Source: Lates calcarifer | Taxonomy: Eukaryota; Chordata; Actinopteri; Centropomidae | Direction of reading: 5' to 3' | NCBI RefSeq assembly: GCF_001640805.2 | Contig: NC_066856.1 | Location: forward strand, 17,599,616 to 17,663,615 | Length of the DNA stretch: 64,000 bases | Shown: in pieces, positions 38,206 through 51,000 of the stretch | How positions within the stretch are numbered: the first letter of the stretch is position 1 | How the letters are laid out: every line of letters begins with the position of its first letter | The notes under the pieces: model-generated | Database searches by the model: none | Seen by the model: only the letters and a program-made list of their open reading frames with translations | Told to the model about the DNA's origin: nothing | Program-made: the position numbers and the translations under genes

Positions 38206-41200
38206 TCAAGTCTTTTTCTTTTCTGTCTTCCTTTTTTCGGTTGTTTCTTTGTAACCTCACCAGTGCAGCCCTCTATCTCTGTCCCTAGGTATAAAAATGT
38301 AGTTTGGGTTTTTGGAAGAGCTCATTAAAGAAACATCTGCCGTAAGGGTCAAACAGAGGGGCAGAAAAACAGAGCAGTGGCTTGTCTGGAAAAGTTACAC
38401 ACACCTGTTAAAGTCCTTGTGGAACAACAAGGAATCAGATCAGAGGTGTATTCTGGTAGAAAATAATAAAACTGTTTTATTATGATTTAAAACAGAACAC
38501 CCTCAAACTAGAAACACTCTGTTCTGTTACAGCAACGTCGTGGAAAGCATAGACCTGCAGTGAAAATACTAAAACTATACAGCTACAGCATTATAAACAC
38601 ATGCCTAACAATAATATATTAACGTTAAGTTTACCATAGGCGCATAATCTTAAATTGACTGTTTTGCACCCCCTCAAGTAAATCCACCAAATATTTACTA
38701 ACTCTGTACTATTGTTATTAATAAGGTGCCAAAAATTGTAAATTAATAACTCAAATGCTGCAAAGCTCCAAACTTATAACACATTGCAAAAGCCAAAAAC
38801 CGGCAAAACCTTTTATTAATTTAGGTTTTTAACGATGTTGTGGAAGAGGTTTACTATTTTACATAATTGAAAAAACCTTGAGATTGCTCTCATTTGAGGA
38901 TGTTGAGCTACAAGGCTAAATCTTGGCAAGGCTGCATCACAGTGATGTGACTGATTATTAATTTATGTCCACTTTTACTAACATTGGAGTTATTTTGTTG
39001 GCCTCAAAATTGTCCATTCGATTTATAATTTTTCCCACATGCATTTATATACACGTACATGCTGCAGCCTTTATGCTGTTAATACCACAGTACATCATTT
39101 CTGATCTGTAAACTATCCTCATGACCTTTAAAGGTATTCATTAAAGTGGCTGCTGTATTTATAGCAAGTCTCACCTCCACAATTTTTTATCATATGGTCA
39201 TGGAGATTCTGGATGTCCAGCTCAGCTTCAGAGACTCTTTTTTTCTCCAATTCAGTTCAACTTCATCAAATAAACATAAACCTGTCAAGGTGGAGAACAA
39301 AGGAAGTCTAGCCTCTTTTGGTCCACCTCCTATTCTGCCATCAAAACCAAATTCAAACACCATTAACATTTTAAATCACCTCTCAAAATAGTATCAGGAC
39401 CTCAAAGGGGTTTTTACCAAAAGTGGAACTATTCAGGTGTGATGTGGTTTCAAAAAAAGCTCACATTCTCTGTCACAACGCTCAATGGCATCACTATAGT
39501 GCAAAGAAATAAATAATTTATTGACACCTGAAATTCTTTTTCAGCATTTTTCCATACCAATGCAGGAAAGACTGTCAGATAATGTTCAGATGTATGAGTC
39601 AGGATTTTGGGCTGTGTTTGTAAAGACTGCTGTGGCTGTGTATCAATCTTTGTGCTCAAGCCAGAGCTGTGAGTCTTTGTGACGCTGGTCTGTATCTTTA
39701 TCTCCTTTATCACAGCAGAACAGGCCACAAGCTGAGCCTCCACATGCCAGGAATGGATGCAACATCTGTATACTGTACATCTGCATCCATTCTACTCCCA
39801 CTTTATTCTGCAACAAATATCATATAGCATTTGTCAGTTTAGTTGCATGGGACTAACCATGTGATGATAAACTGCAGAGCGGAAAGGAGGGATTGATGAT
39901 GAACACATTGCATGTCAGACTGCTGGAACTGGAACACCTAAATCGTGACTTTCTTGCTCAGTGGGTATTTGGTTTTGATGTAAAAAATATATATATATTA
40001 TTTTTATAGGAGTACTTAAAGAGCAAATATGATTAAACTCAGGCTAATAATCTAAAACTATATTTAAGGCACTGATAATCACCAATGTTTTACAGTCACG
40101 CAGTAAGGAATTCTCTCAGACTGTTACTTCAATAGTCCACAATCTACAGGGAGCACAACTACGTTATTCAAGTTAAGAGCTGTAGCTTGACTGGAATAAT
40201 GCCCTCTGGCCATTATTAAGGTTTTTGCCATTGTTAATTGCCACGTTTACACTTAAACTACCTGTAAACCAGTGGATAATTCAGACAGGACAGGGTCACA
40301 AGGTCATTATTAGCTGATTTGAGATAGCTTGAGAGAGTGTAGATCAGACAAAGGGTCTGTGGAGAAATTTCAGTTTGGATGCATGGCATTGTCTGTGTGG
40401 CTGTGGGCCACCTCATTTATTATGCATAGCAGCTTCTCTTAGTGGGCAGGTGGTGGCTGCAGCTGGGAATATCCAACATGGAGGAGATCATCAAGCAGGT
40501 GGTACTGGAGCCCCCAGAAAGCAATGGCTGACTGGTCCACTGGCTATTCACCTTCACTACAGCCTTGTCCCTTGCAGACATCCATCAGCACCTCCAGCCA
40601 TCAATGACCTAAAACCAATCCATGGTTCTGTCCCTTGATCTTGCTTATTTCTTTCCCTCACCTCACCGGACATTTTAATTTTGTCTTGCCCAGTTCTTGT
40701 TGCCTCTCTGGTCCAGACCAGCAAGCAGTGTCTCTAGAGTCAGAACAGAGTGTGGCACTGGGTCATTTTGTGACAAATGCTTATTATTGAAAGTAGGGCA
40801 GGTTGTTTGAGTTGCCTCTGGGTTAGCTTTCCTTATACAGAAGGGATGTACCAAAAACCAGTGTGTGTACAAAGGATCCAAACCAGGATCTGTTGTACTG
40901 ACGATGCTCACACTTTGACAATTAACAATTTAAACCCAAACTCAACCCCAAATCAAAGCATAAGAATGTCTTTACTGTCCTACAGTTCAAAAGGTTGATG
41001 TTAAAATATACAAGTGTGTGTTTCTGACAGATAGATTGATTAAGATGAACAAGTTAAGATGCAGGAGGAAGGTTTGGCTCCCAGCAGCCGTCTCAGAATG
41101 ACACATGATAGACTGATAAAGGAGGACTGTGGCATTATTAACCACTATTAGCCACATAGAGGTTTGTTTTATTAAAGGTTTGTTTGGTAATTTAAAACTG

Positions 41201-41609
41201 TCAAATACTTTTCAATGTTTCTTTGCAGTGTAATATTAATGTTCCTGTTGTTTCAGCATCTCCTGCCCATTTTGTTCTTGGTACCTTATTACTTTACTTT
41301 AGGTTTTATTCATTCTCAGACTGTTTTATGGTATAGTTTGTCTTAAGTACATGAAATATATCTGTGCTGATCTCTTCAGTTGATGTACCCTATAAAAGAA
41401 TTGGCATGGAACACATCAGACAGCAGTGTAGAGATATTGCTTTATGCTGGTCACAGTTGATTATGCAACACACTGTATCCTGATGCAATGCTGGATGTCT
41501 GGCAAAAACTGTTGCCCTACAGTTGTTTCATATCAACCTCCGGGTCACAATCAAAATGAGACTTGAGATGACCAAGATTTGTATTAAATAGTATTTGACT
41601 TTGTCACCA

Positions 41610-41720
41610 TGCTTGTGGCTTGGCCGGAGGGATGGAAACGTCAGTTCACTGGTCCATCAAGCGGTTGGTGCAACATTTTGTTCAAGAGTGAAATATCTCA
41701 ACAAATTAAACTTGGTAAAA
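41610..41720 (+). repeat. Fragment of dispersed teleost repeat ('gaaatatctcaacaa')
   Basis: 'agagtgaaatatctcaacaa' near 41682-41702 is a hallmark phrase of a common teleost repeat. A second piece, carrying the part that normally follows ('gcaggcattcatgtccccc' and 'cagcaccaccatgaag'), is at about 61095-61170. Identified from memory of the family. Confidence 0.4.
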
Positions 41721-44074
41721 CTGATACAGTTATAAATTCATAAAGTGAGCCTGTTCAAAGCCTCCAAAAGTCTACAGTGGCCATTCACTACTGTAAGCTG
41801 TTAAAGCTGATTTGACCCCTGACTGACCTAATTTGAAGAGATGTCTCCACAGTCCTGACTTTTTTTTTTCCTTCACCTCCAGACAAATTAATCAAACAGA
41901 TGGCTGCAGGCCGTTTTGTCCCAGAAGATCAATTTTCAAATGATCCATATGTTTTTGACAAGCAAGGCAGTTGCTGATTTCCTCTCCTGCTAACAGAATG
42001 GGGTGGAGCTGGCTCTTGTAACCGTAACCTGTTTAAAATCAAGAGATGCATGTCTATGTCAGTGGAACAGCAATCAAACATTCAGCAATCAAGCATATGT
42101 CTGTACATCTAATCATCCACTGAGGTGTGTCCATTGAAAGTCAGTGTAACCTTTTATTTTAAAAGTTGCTCAAGGGCTGTGCATCAATTTCTGAAATCTT
42201 ACAAAGGACAATGAAAAGGATTATGTGATTTAAAATCAGTAATGTGGGAAAAAGGTGTCCTACATTGTTGCTGGAATTAATGTCTTCAGGTACAAACACT
42301 AATATGGCCCTGTTTAAAATAATCCTAGTAATTTTAGGTAGGTCTGACCTTTTACTTGTGAAAATTACATCATTACAGCATTTTTAAAAGAACAAAGTGA
42401 AGAAATGTTTTTGGTATCACCCAAGAAAGAAAGCGTATAACAGAGGGGAAAAAACAGGCGTTCACAGCTAAACATTTAAATGAGGCATGCAGTCCCTCGA
42501 CAGGAAGAGTCTCACTATCAATGTTTCCTTATGTTGTGGAGTTTTGGAGCAGGAACAAGACACTTTGTGCTTTAAAACTGGCAAAATGAGTGAGTTTGAA
42601 ACTTCATGCTTGATGTAAGAAAAAACACTTGACAACTGGGCTAACCCCACCAAGTCCCTCCAACTTTTCAAAAATAAAAATATTACATGGCCTCACTGTC
42701 TGCAATGGTAACTACAGGCCTACACTTACTATAGCATTACGCATAGCCACTTTGACTAGGCCAAACAGAAATTCTCTTCTACTTTTTGAGAAAAATACAT
42801 TTATTCTTATTATAGAGTGACAATACGTTTTTGCCAACAACTGGAGTCCCTGTCATTGACTGTGCACAGTAAAACCCCCTCAGTGAAAAGTGCACTTTCT
42901 CATAAGACACCAGGGTCCATATTTATTCATCAGGGGTACTGGATATAGCTGGAAAGTCACAGACACATCTCCCTGCTCCTTCCTTCAAATCCACATTCTG
43001 CTTGAATGGTATTCCCTGGGATCCCTCCTCAGATTGCTGTATGACTGGGATGTCCTCTGAAGCAGTGCACTCACACTGCAAATCCATGCTCTGCACTGGC
43101 TGTCCACTGTATAAGAAAATACCCCGAACTGAATAATATACCCCCACTAAGCAGAGCCTAGTTTATATTTATTCATCACTGGTATCTGATATAGTTCTAT
43201 CCAGGGTTTTGTATGATATCTGAGGCTGTGGTTTCTTGCTTGGTACAGATGAACAATTCTAAACCTGTTTTTCTCTGGAAATCCCAGGCATCTATAAGAG
43301 TATGTGATATATTACTGCATCATGATCAGCTAAGGGGGTTGGGTGCTTCTATAGTACGCTTCTCCCAGCAGGAGTCAGAGGTCAGATGTGAATGTGTAAG
43401 ATGTGTAAGTCCATAGTAGGGCCTCTGCCAGCCATGGATCTTTCCACCACACCTCCCTTTTACCTTCCTGCTCAATGACTTTGCCCTCTCAGTTAATGAC
43501 TGACCCTGCAAGAACCACAGGAATATCTTTCCATTTTCTTGCTGAGACTGAACATGGTTGCAGAGAAAACTGCTTAATCACAACATGCAGCCATATGTAG
43601 ATACACTCCATTTCTGGAATATCATTCTGTCCAAATCATGCAAGAATTGCCTTTGCTTTGGCTCTTGGGTCTAACTCACAATTTCTCATTAATAAATAAA
43701 TTACATAGTTTAAATCAAATGTCAAGTTGCAAACACTGACATATCTTGTCTTTAACTTACTGGGAAATGCATATGGGTAGTTTATCAAATAGCATCTGCT
43801 TGCTGGCTGTTTTTGTTTCTTGTTTCCTCTTCCACTCTGAATAAATGACCATTATTACAAGCTCCTACACTCTACACTTACTCTGTAAAACTACAGAGGT
43901 AACTACAGAGGTTTTGGGGAAATTTTTTTTTTTTTCTCTTCATTTTCTGCCATTCAAACCCATGCATCATATCTGTGCATCTGCTTTTATGTAAATAAAT
44001 AAGCAAACAAAATTACAGAAATAGCTAGAGGATATTCATCAAGGTTGGTGTGTGTGCTGAAACTGTGCCAGCAA

Positions 44075-44094
44075 GGGGGTGGTGGGGGGCGGGG
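44075..44094 (+). other. G-rich tract, possible G-quadruplex
   Basis: G5-T-G2-T-G6-C-G4 within 20 bases. It has three long G tracts and one GG, so it could fold as a two-tier or bulged quadruplex. No gene context. Confidence 0.6.
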
Positions 44095-45153
44095 ATCTTC
44101 TTCTATCATTGACGACAGCAAAGAGAAACAAAGGCTCGGCCTCCAGAGGTGTTGTCAGGTGTCATTTGAAGGGTTTTTTAATGTATTTTTTTTCCTAACC
44201 AGCTGCAATAAATTAAATAATCAAGACTGTTCCTTCCATTATTTTTTCAGGTTAATTGAGAGGCAGTCACTCAGCACTGAGTGTTTATTTACGAACCCCC
44301 TGTTTCCCCACTCAAGCAGCAAAACACAACTTAATGAAACAAGTTCTTCATGATTCAGCCTCTATACTGGGAAACAGGCAGGATGTTATATTTCTGATTT
44401 ACACTTAGAATATTTTTCCCCCCTTTGAATTGGAAAATCTACACTTCTGATTTTCTTGGTAATACCAGACTGTGCAGTAAGACAGGTACACGGTATCGGT
44501 TTGACAGTCACTGTGAAATGAGATCAGGCTCATGTGAAGGATGATACCTCTGTTGCTACTTTCCCTTTAGGAAAATAAAGTTACAGAATACACCTTTGAC
44601 AAGAAGCTGAGGTTTAACCCTCTGAAGTCTCACAATTAGATAGTGTGGTATATTTGATGGTGATGTTGTGTAGATGATGAAAAGAAGATCTCCGCTGACA
44701 TTGCACCTGTTTTTTTTTAAGTAAAAGCTCAGGGACAGCTTCTGCAGGATAACTTTTAATGATCACCACAACTGCTGGACAACAGAACTCTGACAACAAA
44801 CATAATACATTACTTCACTATCCAGTCACTTACAGTGTATCACTCCTCCAAGACAAACAATTCCACAGACTCTGCCACAGTGTCTGTCTGAAAAGGACAG
44901 AGAAATCACAAAGAAACACACCAAGAAAAAAAAAGACATTTTAAATTTGGATTTTGGAGTTTGTTTTATACTTTCAGCATATAAAAACTATTGCTTCACA
45001 CTCAAATTTGTAATAGACACAGAGGAAAATTGCAAGCCAAATTTACAGATTAATTTGTGAAGAAAAACACTGCACTGCAGATTTTAGAAAGAAGAAATTA
45101 CATTTGTTTCGGTATGACATAAAATGACACTAAACTGCAGAGACAAAGGTTCA

Positions 45154-45231
45154 TGTTTGATTTATTTATTTATTTATTTTTATTTATTTATTTATTTTTT
45201 TTATTTATTTTTTTTTTGGGGGGGGGGGGGG
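45154..45231. repeat. (TTTA)n tract ending in G14
   Basis: Interrupted TTTA/T-rich tetranucleotide repeat, then fourteen consecutive G at 45218-45231. Low-complexity sequence likely to be length-polymorphic and prone to assembly error. Confidence 0.9.
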
Positions 45232-46165
45232 TAAATTATGAATGCACAGATTTGTCCAAATTTGAGGACATGGCTATGAGAATATTCACCTCTGGGTGTC
45301 TGGTTTCATGTAAATACAAGCGTACAGGGCAACCCCTGTTCAAATATAATTGATTGATCCATTCTAAAAGGAAAGAGAGATGTGTTTCTGGTCAGTGCTA
45401 TGAAACTAATCCAAACCCTCATGGTACTACCCAATTATACCTTTGTCATGACTGTACAAAAATGTAGCTGTGTTTGTTATTTTCCCCTTTTATTCAGTGG
45501 AACCAAGAAACCAGACCCATGCCTGCTTTGATTTCACAAACAGAGGCGCATAAAAAAGTTCTTCTTGAAGGAGAGTAATTTGTTTTGTTTAGACACCATG
45601 CCGCTGCAGGAAAAATGAATCATATGAAAAATGTATGGACCTTAGGTCTCTTAGAATTACCTGCCAAAATGTTTCATGACTCATAATATGCAAACAGCTG
45701 AAGGGTAGGTATATTCAGCATGGGGTTGCTTCTTTGCATATAGTACATCAAAAATGCAAGAAAACAAATATTAGTCAGTCAGTCAGTCAGACAATCATTC
45801 ACCTGCAGTAAGTGAAGTTATGTGTATTGAGGTGTTTCCTCGTGCAGAAACACCCTTTTCACTCTTATTTCCCATCTGTGATGCATCAGCATACTCAGGT
45901 GCTCCTGCTGTAGTGCCGTCCAGTTTAGGAGTTTTGGATCTTCAGGATGAGTACACGTGCATGTGCTTTTTCATAAGTGGACTGTCCATGAAGTGCTCAG
46001 GCCACATGACCCACTATATTCTTTCATTATTACTACTTTCTCCAGAGTAAGCTCTTCTGTCCCAGACTGGAGAAATGAGATTTAAACAGCAGAGAGCTCC
46101 AGGGTCACAGCACCATGCTACACTCCTCCATCAGAGTCTGTCAAAGCAAAAGTGACTGCAGAACC

Positions 46166-46212
46166 AAAAAAAAAAAAAGAGAGAGAGAGAGAAAGAAAAA
46201 GAAAGAAGGGAA
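46166..46212. repeat. A-run plus (GA)n purine tract
   Basis: A13 followed by eight GA units, then GAAAGAAAAAGAAAGAAGG. The leucine/serine/phenylalanine-rich - strand frame at 46118-46471 is partly made by this tract. Confidence 0.85.
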
Positions 46213-48013
46213 AGGAAATCAGTACAACAGTACATACAGTGGCTAAAAGCTTATGGCACATGAACACATCTGAGAATAGATTTTGAAAATTAATCCTTGT
46301 ATTGATTTTTATTATCAATATTAATGCGAATTTCCATGCCATAAGCTCTGCAATCATTTCAGATTCTTGAATCCATGGTTGGCACAGGGGGAAAGGAAGT
46401 AACAGTATGAAGTATAAATACTTAATCATGTGGAGAGAGATCTCTTTATAGACATTTGGAAGACAAATCAATATCTAATCTCATGGAGAGTGATCAGGTT
46501 TAATTTCACCACGTGCATTCTGCTTCTTTTTGCAATAGTTGAGCAAGCTTCAGCCAACTTTTTCTTTTCTTTACAACAGGAGGAACATCTTGTGGCCTTT
46601 GAGGTAAAAGGAGAAAAACATCTGAGGGGGAGATTCTACTTTGATGTCAAGTTGCCAGCTCTGACATTCTTTCTTTCTTTAAGCTGATTCTCAGGGTTAT
46701 GCAGCTTGAGACCGATCTGATCTGCTCTGAGAGATTTCTCTTATTTCTCCTCACTACAGCATATCAACCTCGCTGAGTTTTCTGATATCTCATTGCAACA
46801 CCTTGATGTTGCTGAACTCCACTGCCTTCCCTGCAGTTGTCTGTAAAATTGTTTGCCGCATCCCTTGCCAGGTCAACAAGAGTAGGGCAATGAATAGATG
46901 ACTAGCTACAAGTGCAGAAGAGATTGTGAACAAAACTGTGTTGTGGTTCGTTTTAGAGGATGACAGTGATTAAAGTGTGCTGGGACTGAACTCTGGCGAA
47001 TTCCAATTTTATAAGGGCATTTAGGATGGGGTACTCTGCAATTTAGAAACTAGCACAGGCAGGTTTGAAACACAAACCTAATGCAGTGCTGTTTCTAAGC
47101 AATTACGTGGATGATAATCTCTCACATTAATACAGTGGCTGAATAAATACAGGCCCATGTGCACACTGTACAGTTAGGGAGAGACTTGGCTAGGCATCTT
47201 TAGCTACGGGCAAGCTTGAGGAGATTTTCATTAACCTGTGCTTCAATTTTAAGGTGCTACTAAACAAGAATAATAACAGACACACAGAACAGATCGAAAC
47301 ACAATCACCCAGTATGCCTTGCCATAAGTGCAAAGTGAGCACACTGCACTTCTCTAACTGCTTTCAGCTCATGTTGAGGGTTTTGATTGTTTTAATGAGG
47401 CATTTTTAGTTTTATATAACCACCAGTAATTTTTAACATGCTACACTGAGGAGGAATTTGATGTTGAAATTTAGTCAGTTAAAAAAAATTCCTTTACTAG
47501 TTACAGGAATCAGGTATGACTGTCTGGGCAGCAGTCTCACATTTAACCCACCAAGCATAAAATGTATCATTTCCTCTGTCACCTTTATTTCCCAGAGGAA
47601 AGCACAGTGTGAATATCCCCCTTAGCTGTGCTGTAGGGGATTACAAAAGTAAACTGCAGCTTTACAGGGACAGGAGAGGTCACCCCAGCACCCCCCGCTC
47701 CCTCCCTCTCTCCTCCATGCATTCTCATACTTCTTCGATTCCATCAGACTCCTTCCCTTTCACTTCATCAGTCTATTGCACAAATGTATCCTGCCACTGA
47801 TGGTCTCACCTGGGACTTGTGTGCGACCTTCCCCTCCTTGTATCAGTGTGCAAGGACAGAGCTGATATAGTGCCAGCAGCCCCCAGAAAACCAGCAACAC
47901 ATCTGTCCTACATAGACACAGGAAACGTGTCCCTACGTGTACTCATAGTGGTTGAAGGGTGTAAATTTCACTGATAACTGTGAGTAAAGTAGCCTAGACT
48001 GAGGAGACGAGGG

Positions 48014-48017
<4 letters not shown>

Positions 48018-48054
<37 letters not shown>
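48018..48054. repeat. Poly(T) run, 37 bases
   Basis: Longest homopolymer of the window. No retroposon body was recognised on the far side, so the origin is unclear. The lysine-rich - strand frame is its shadow. Confidence 0.9.
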
Positions 48055-48055
<1 letters not shown>

Positions 48056-51000
48056 AACAGGCATGTATGAGCTCTTATAACCATTACAAAAGTCAGGGTT
48101 GTTGACCTGATCACTGAGTACAAGTAACTGTGTCTGATAATATCTGCTAAAGGTCAAGGACATAAAGGCCACTTATAAGAAGGGTCAAAAACATTTCCTC
48201 CCCTTTTAGGAAAGATGTTTTTTATCTTTTGACATGCAGACATAATTTTCATTTCAAGCTTCCAAGTTGAAAATGTTTCAATACATGACCAACATGTCAG
48301 CATATGCCTTGAATCTTAACACCAATAAGTTAACACATGTTAACAGGTTAAGCAGCTTAAATTCTCTGGCACGTTTCTTCACCCAACAGCTCCTATCTTT
48401 CTTTCTTTGGTAGCCACAATATTTCTAACAAGTTAGAAATATAAGATAGGGCACAGCATAAAAAATCTCCCTACCACACTGGTCACCTGTATTCAATAAA
48501 ACAACTTACGTATTAATAAAAAGGACACTATGACCAGCCTCTGTTCACTGAGTTTAATTGCCAAAAAGTATTTGCTCAGGGAAATGAAAATGACCTCTTT
48601 AAGTACAATATATTTAGATTTGTCACAGAAGTGACATTTAGAAAGTAATAATAAAGATATGTTCCTGAAATATCATGTCTATACCTTATTTGAAAATAAC
48701 CGCTCTGCTATATCTGAAATAGTGCTGCTTCTGCTTGAGATTAAGAGGATTCTGTCTTCTGGGATAGGAATCTGAATAAAAATAATTAAATAACAAAAAC
48801 AGAATCTGTTTGAGGAAACACACCCACATGTACAAATAAGAATCAGTAGCATTTTCTTGAAGCTCCCAGGGATATAAACATCTCCAGGCAAACGGGGATA
48901 CTCATGGATGATGTCACACTAAGGTAAAAGTTCAGCCTAAGGCCATTGTCTTTCCCTTATCCATTCTTTATTCTCTAGATGTAATTTTAATGAACGATGA
49001 CTGAGGCTTGATTTTAAATGTCTAATGGATGTTTCTGATAAATTCTACTGCTTCTGGGCATCAGCTGTCATTGATACACATCTTTCATACCCCCCTCATT
49101 TAAATTAAGCTCCTCAGAGTCATAAAAAGAGGCACCTGGTTCACTCAAGTGATTCACTAATCAATTATTAACCCTATTTGCAATTTTTAAAGGCTCAGGC
49201 TATTTGAAGACATAAAGGGGAGAAGTTTGTTTTATTCTAACCAAAATACACACCAATTAAAAACCAACACTTTTCCTACATATGTATGCAAACATGGATG
49301 TATGCTGTAATACATATTGTAATGCTCAGATCTAGTGTTCAGAGTGAAGCTTTGCTGACCAGCTGAATTCACATGAAGATTTCTTGGTAATATCTCCATA
49401 TATGCTCTGCATACTTACACGCCTATAGAGGCTTTGAATTTGCATTTACAAATCTCCTAGCAACACCTCTAGCACTATCTTGGAAATCTAGTAGAGTATT
49501 AGTTTGATGGTAATAAATCTCTATATATATAGGAACCTGGAAGAAAAAGAAAGAAGCTGTCATTTTAGTATGTAGTGAGTGAATGTTGCAATGAGGTTTT
49601 TCTAAATGCAGGTTACAGGAAATTGTCTCTCTCTTCCGATACAATGAAATACATGTTATAGCTTGAGGAGAAAATGTAATAAATATCAATGTTACATGGC
49701 ACTATCACTAACATAAACTACTACTTCAGATGTCAAAAAGAAAGCATGTGTTCAATGCATATTCAGCATTATGAGCTTGGTGAAATTGTCTTCATAACTT
49801 GCCATCAGATCAAAAATGACCTACACTAACAGGTTTTATGGCAGTAAATCCCTGTTTGCATCCTGTTTCCTACCAAAAGTCAACAGTGGTGACTGAACCT
49901 AACCAAAATATACATTGCAATAGCAGATCAGTGTAACTCACTGTGACAGTGTGTGCAATTGTCTAATAAAAATCCACTTTTACAAAAACTTTGATCTCTA
50001 ATCACCAGCTGGTCCAAAACAGTAATTATCCCTGAGGCCTCAAGATCATCCAAAATAAAAATGGACTGCTTGTTAACACTACGTTTATAAAGGTTCTAAA
50101 ACTAAAGGGTAATTGTGTTTCTTCTATGCAACATCTGGCATTGCTATCCAAAACAGATACTCTGCCAAGGTGTAATGTTGAAAACACTGTGGATAGGAGG
50201 TTATGGGCAGGGCTGTGACTGTGAGTTAAAGTTCTATTAAAATAGAAGCATTTCTCCCTGCAACTTTCCAGGGACCAGGCAGGCAGTTCGTTAAACAGAC
50301 AACTTGCAGAGCAGAGAGTCTCGACTCTTGACTGACTGCAGTGGGTCCTCGCACTCCCCATGTGCCGTGCATCACTCTGTTTGATGATGAGAGCAGTGTT
50401 TTAGCTCCATTCAGCAGTTTGCAAAATAATTAAAAGTGCATTTCATTTCTCAGCCTACACTTTCTTTTTCATTAAGAGAGGGTGAAGGAGTGGCTGTTAA
50501 GCTATATGGACCTGTGACATACATTATACTAGTTTATATAAAAAGAAATATATATAAAGCTTGCTAGCTTAAGTGCTTTTTGATATGTATAATCACTTAC
50601 TGCACATATACTAAACTGTATGTTGTTGCAGATTTTAATTACATTCTGATGATTAGCATATACACTCTAGGTAGAAGTGACCGTGCAGTTGTTGAAGGTA
50701 TATAAGGCAATAAATATGTCATTTTTAAAATGAATTTTGCATTTAGTCCATAAAACTTTTAAGAAAAGAAAACAAGTAAAGAGTTTGAAAAACAGTTTAA
50801 CTTACTTTTGTGGTCAAGCTACAAGCATTTGTCCCCTTCAAAAATGCACTTTTGAATCAGTTCAATCAACAGCTCAGCCATCTATCACACCAGCAGTAAA
50901 GTGATGTAGCCGCAACACCGGCTCATTCCAAGAGGTCTGGAGAAAATCAAGTTAGAGGCTGCTGTATATGTGGGCTGTGCAGAGCACAATGTTGCAATTG

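Larger units (their letters stand above)
38206..45153. other. AT-rich noncoding DNA
   Basis: No supported gene. Noted: TA run near 39988-39998; a locally GC-richer stretch at about 40375-40640 with a good internal acceptor-like site (tgtcccttgcag|ACATCC) but only tiny frames; part of a dispersed teleost repeat at about 41600-41720; T runs near 41860 and 43922-43935; and the G-rich tract at 44075-44094. Confidence 0.45.

Noticed and set aside
46118..46471. 117-codon - strand frame with hydrophobic stretches resembling membrane segments
   Set aside because: The hydrophobic run (PFFLFLSLSLSFFFF) is made by the (GA)n/A-rich simple repeat at 46166-46212.
50026..50361. 111-codon - strand frame in slightly GC-richer DNA
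   Set aside because: No splice-bounded exon, signal peptide or known motif. Length is compatible with chance.
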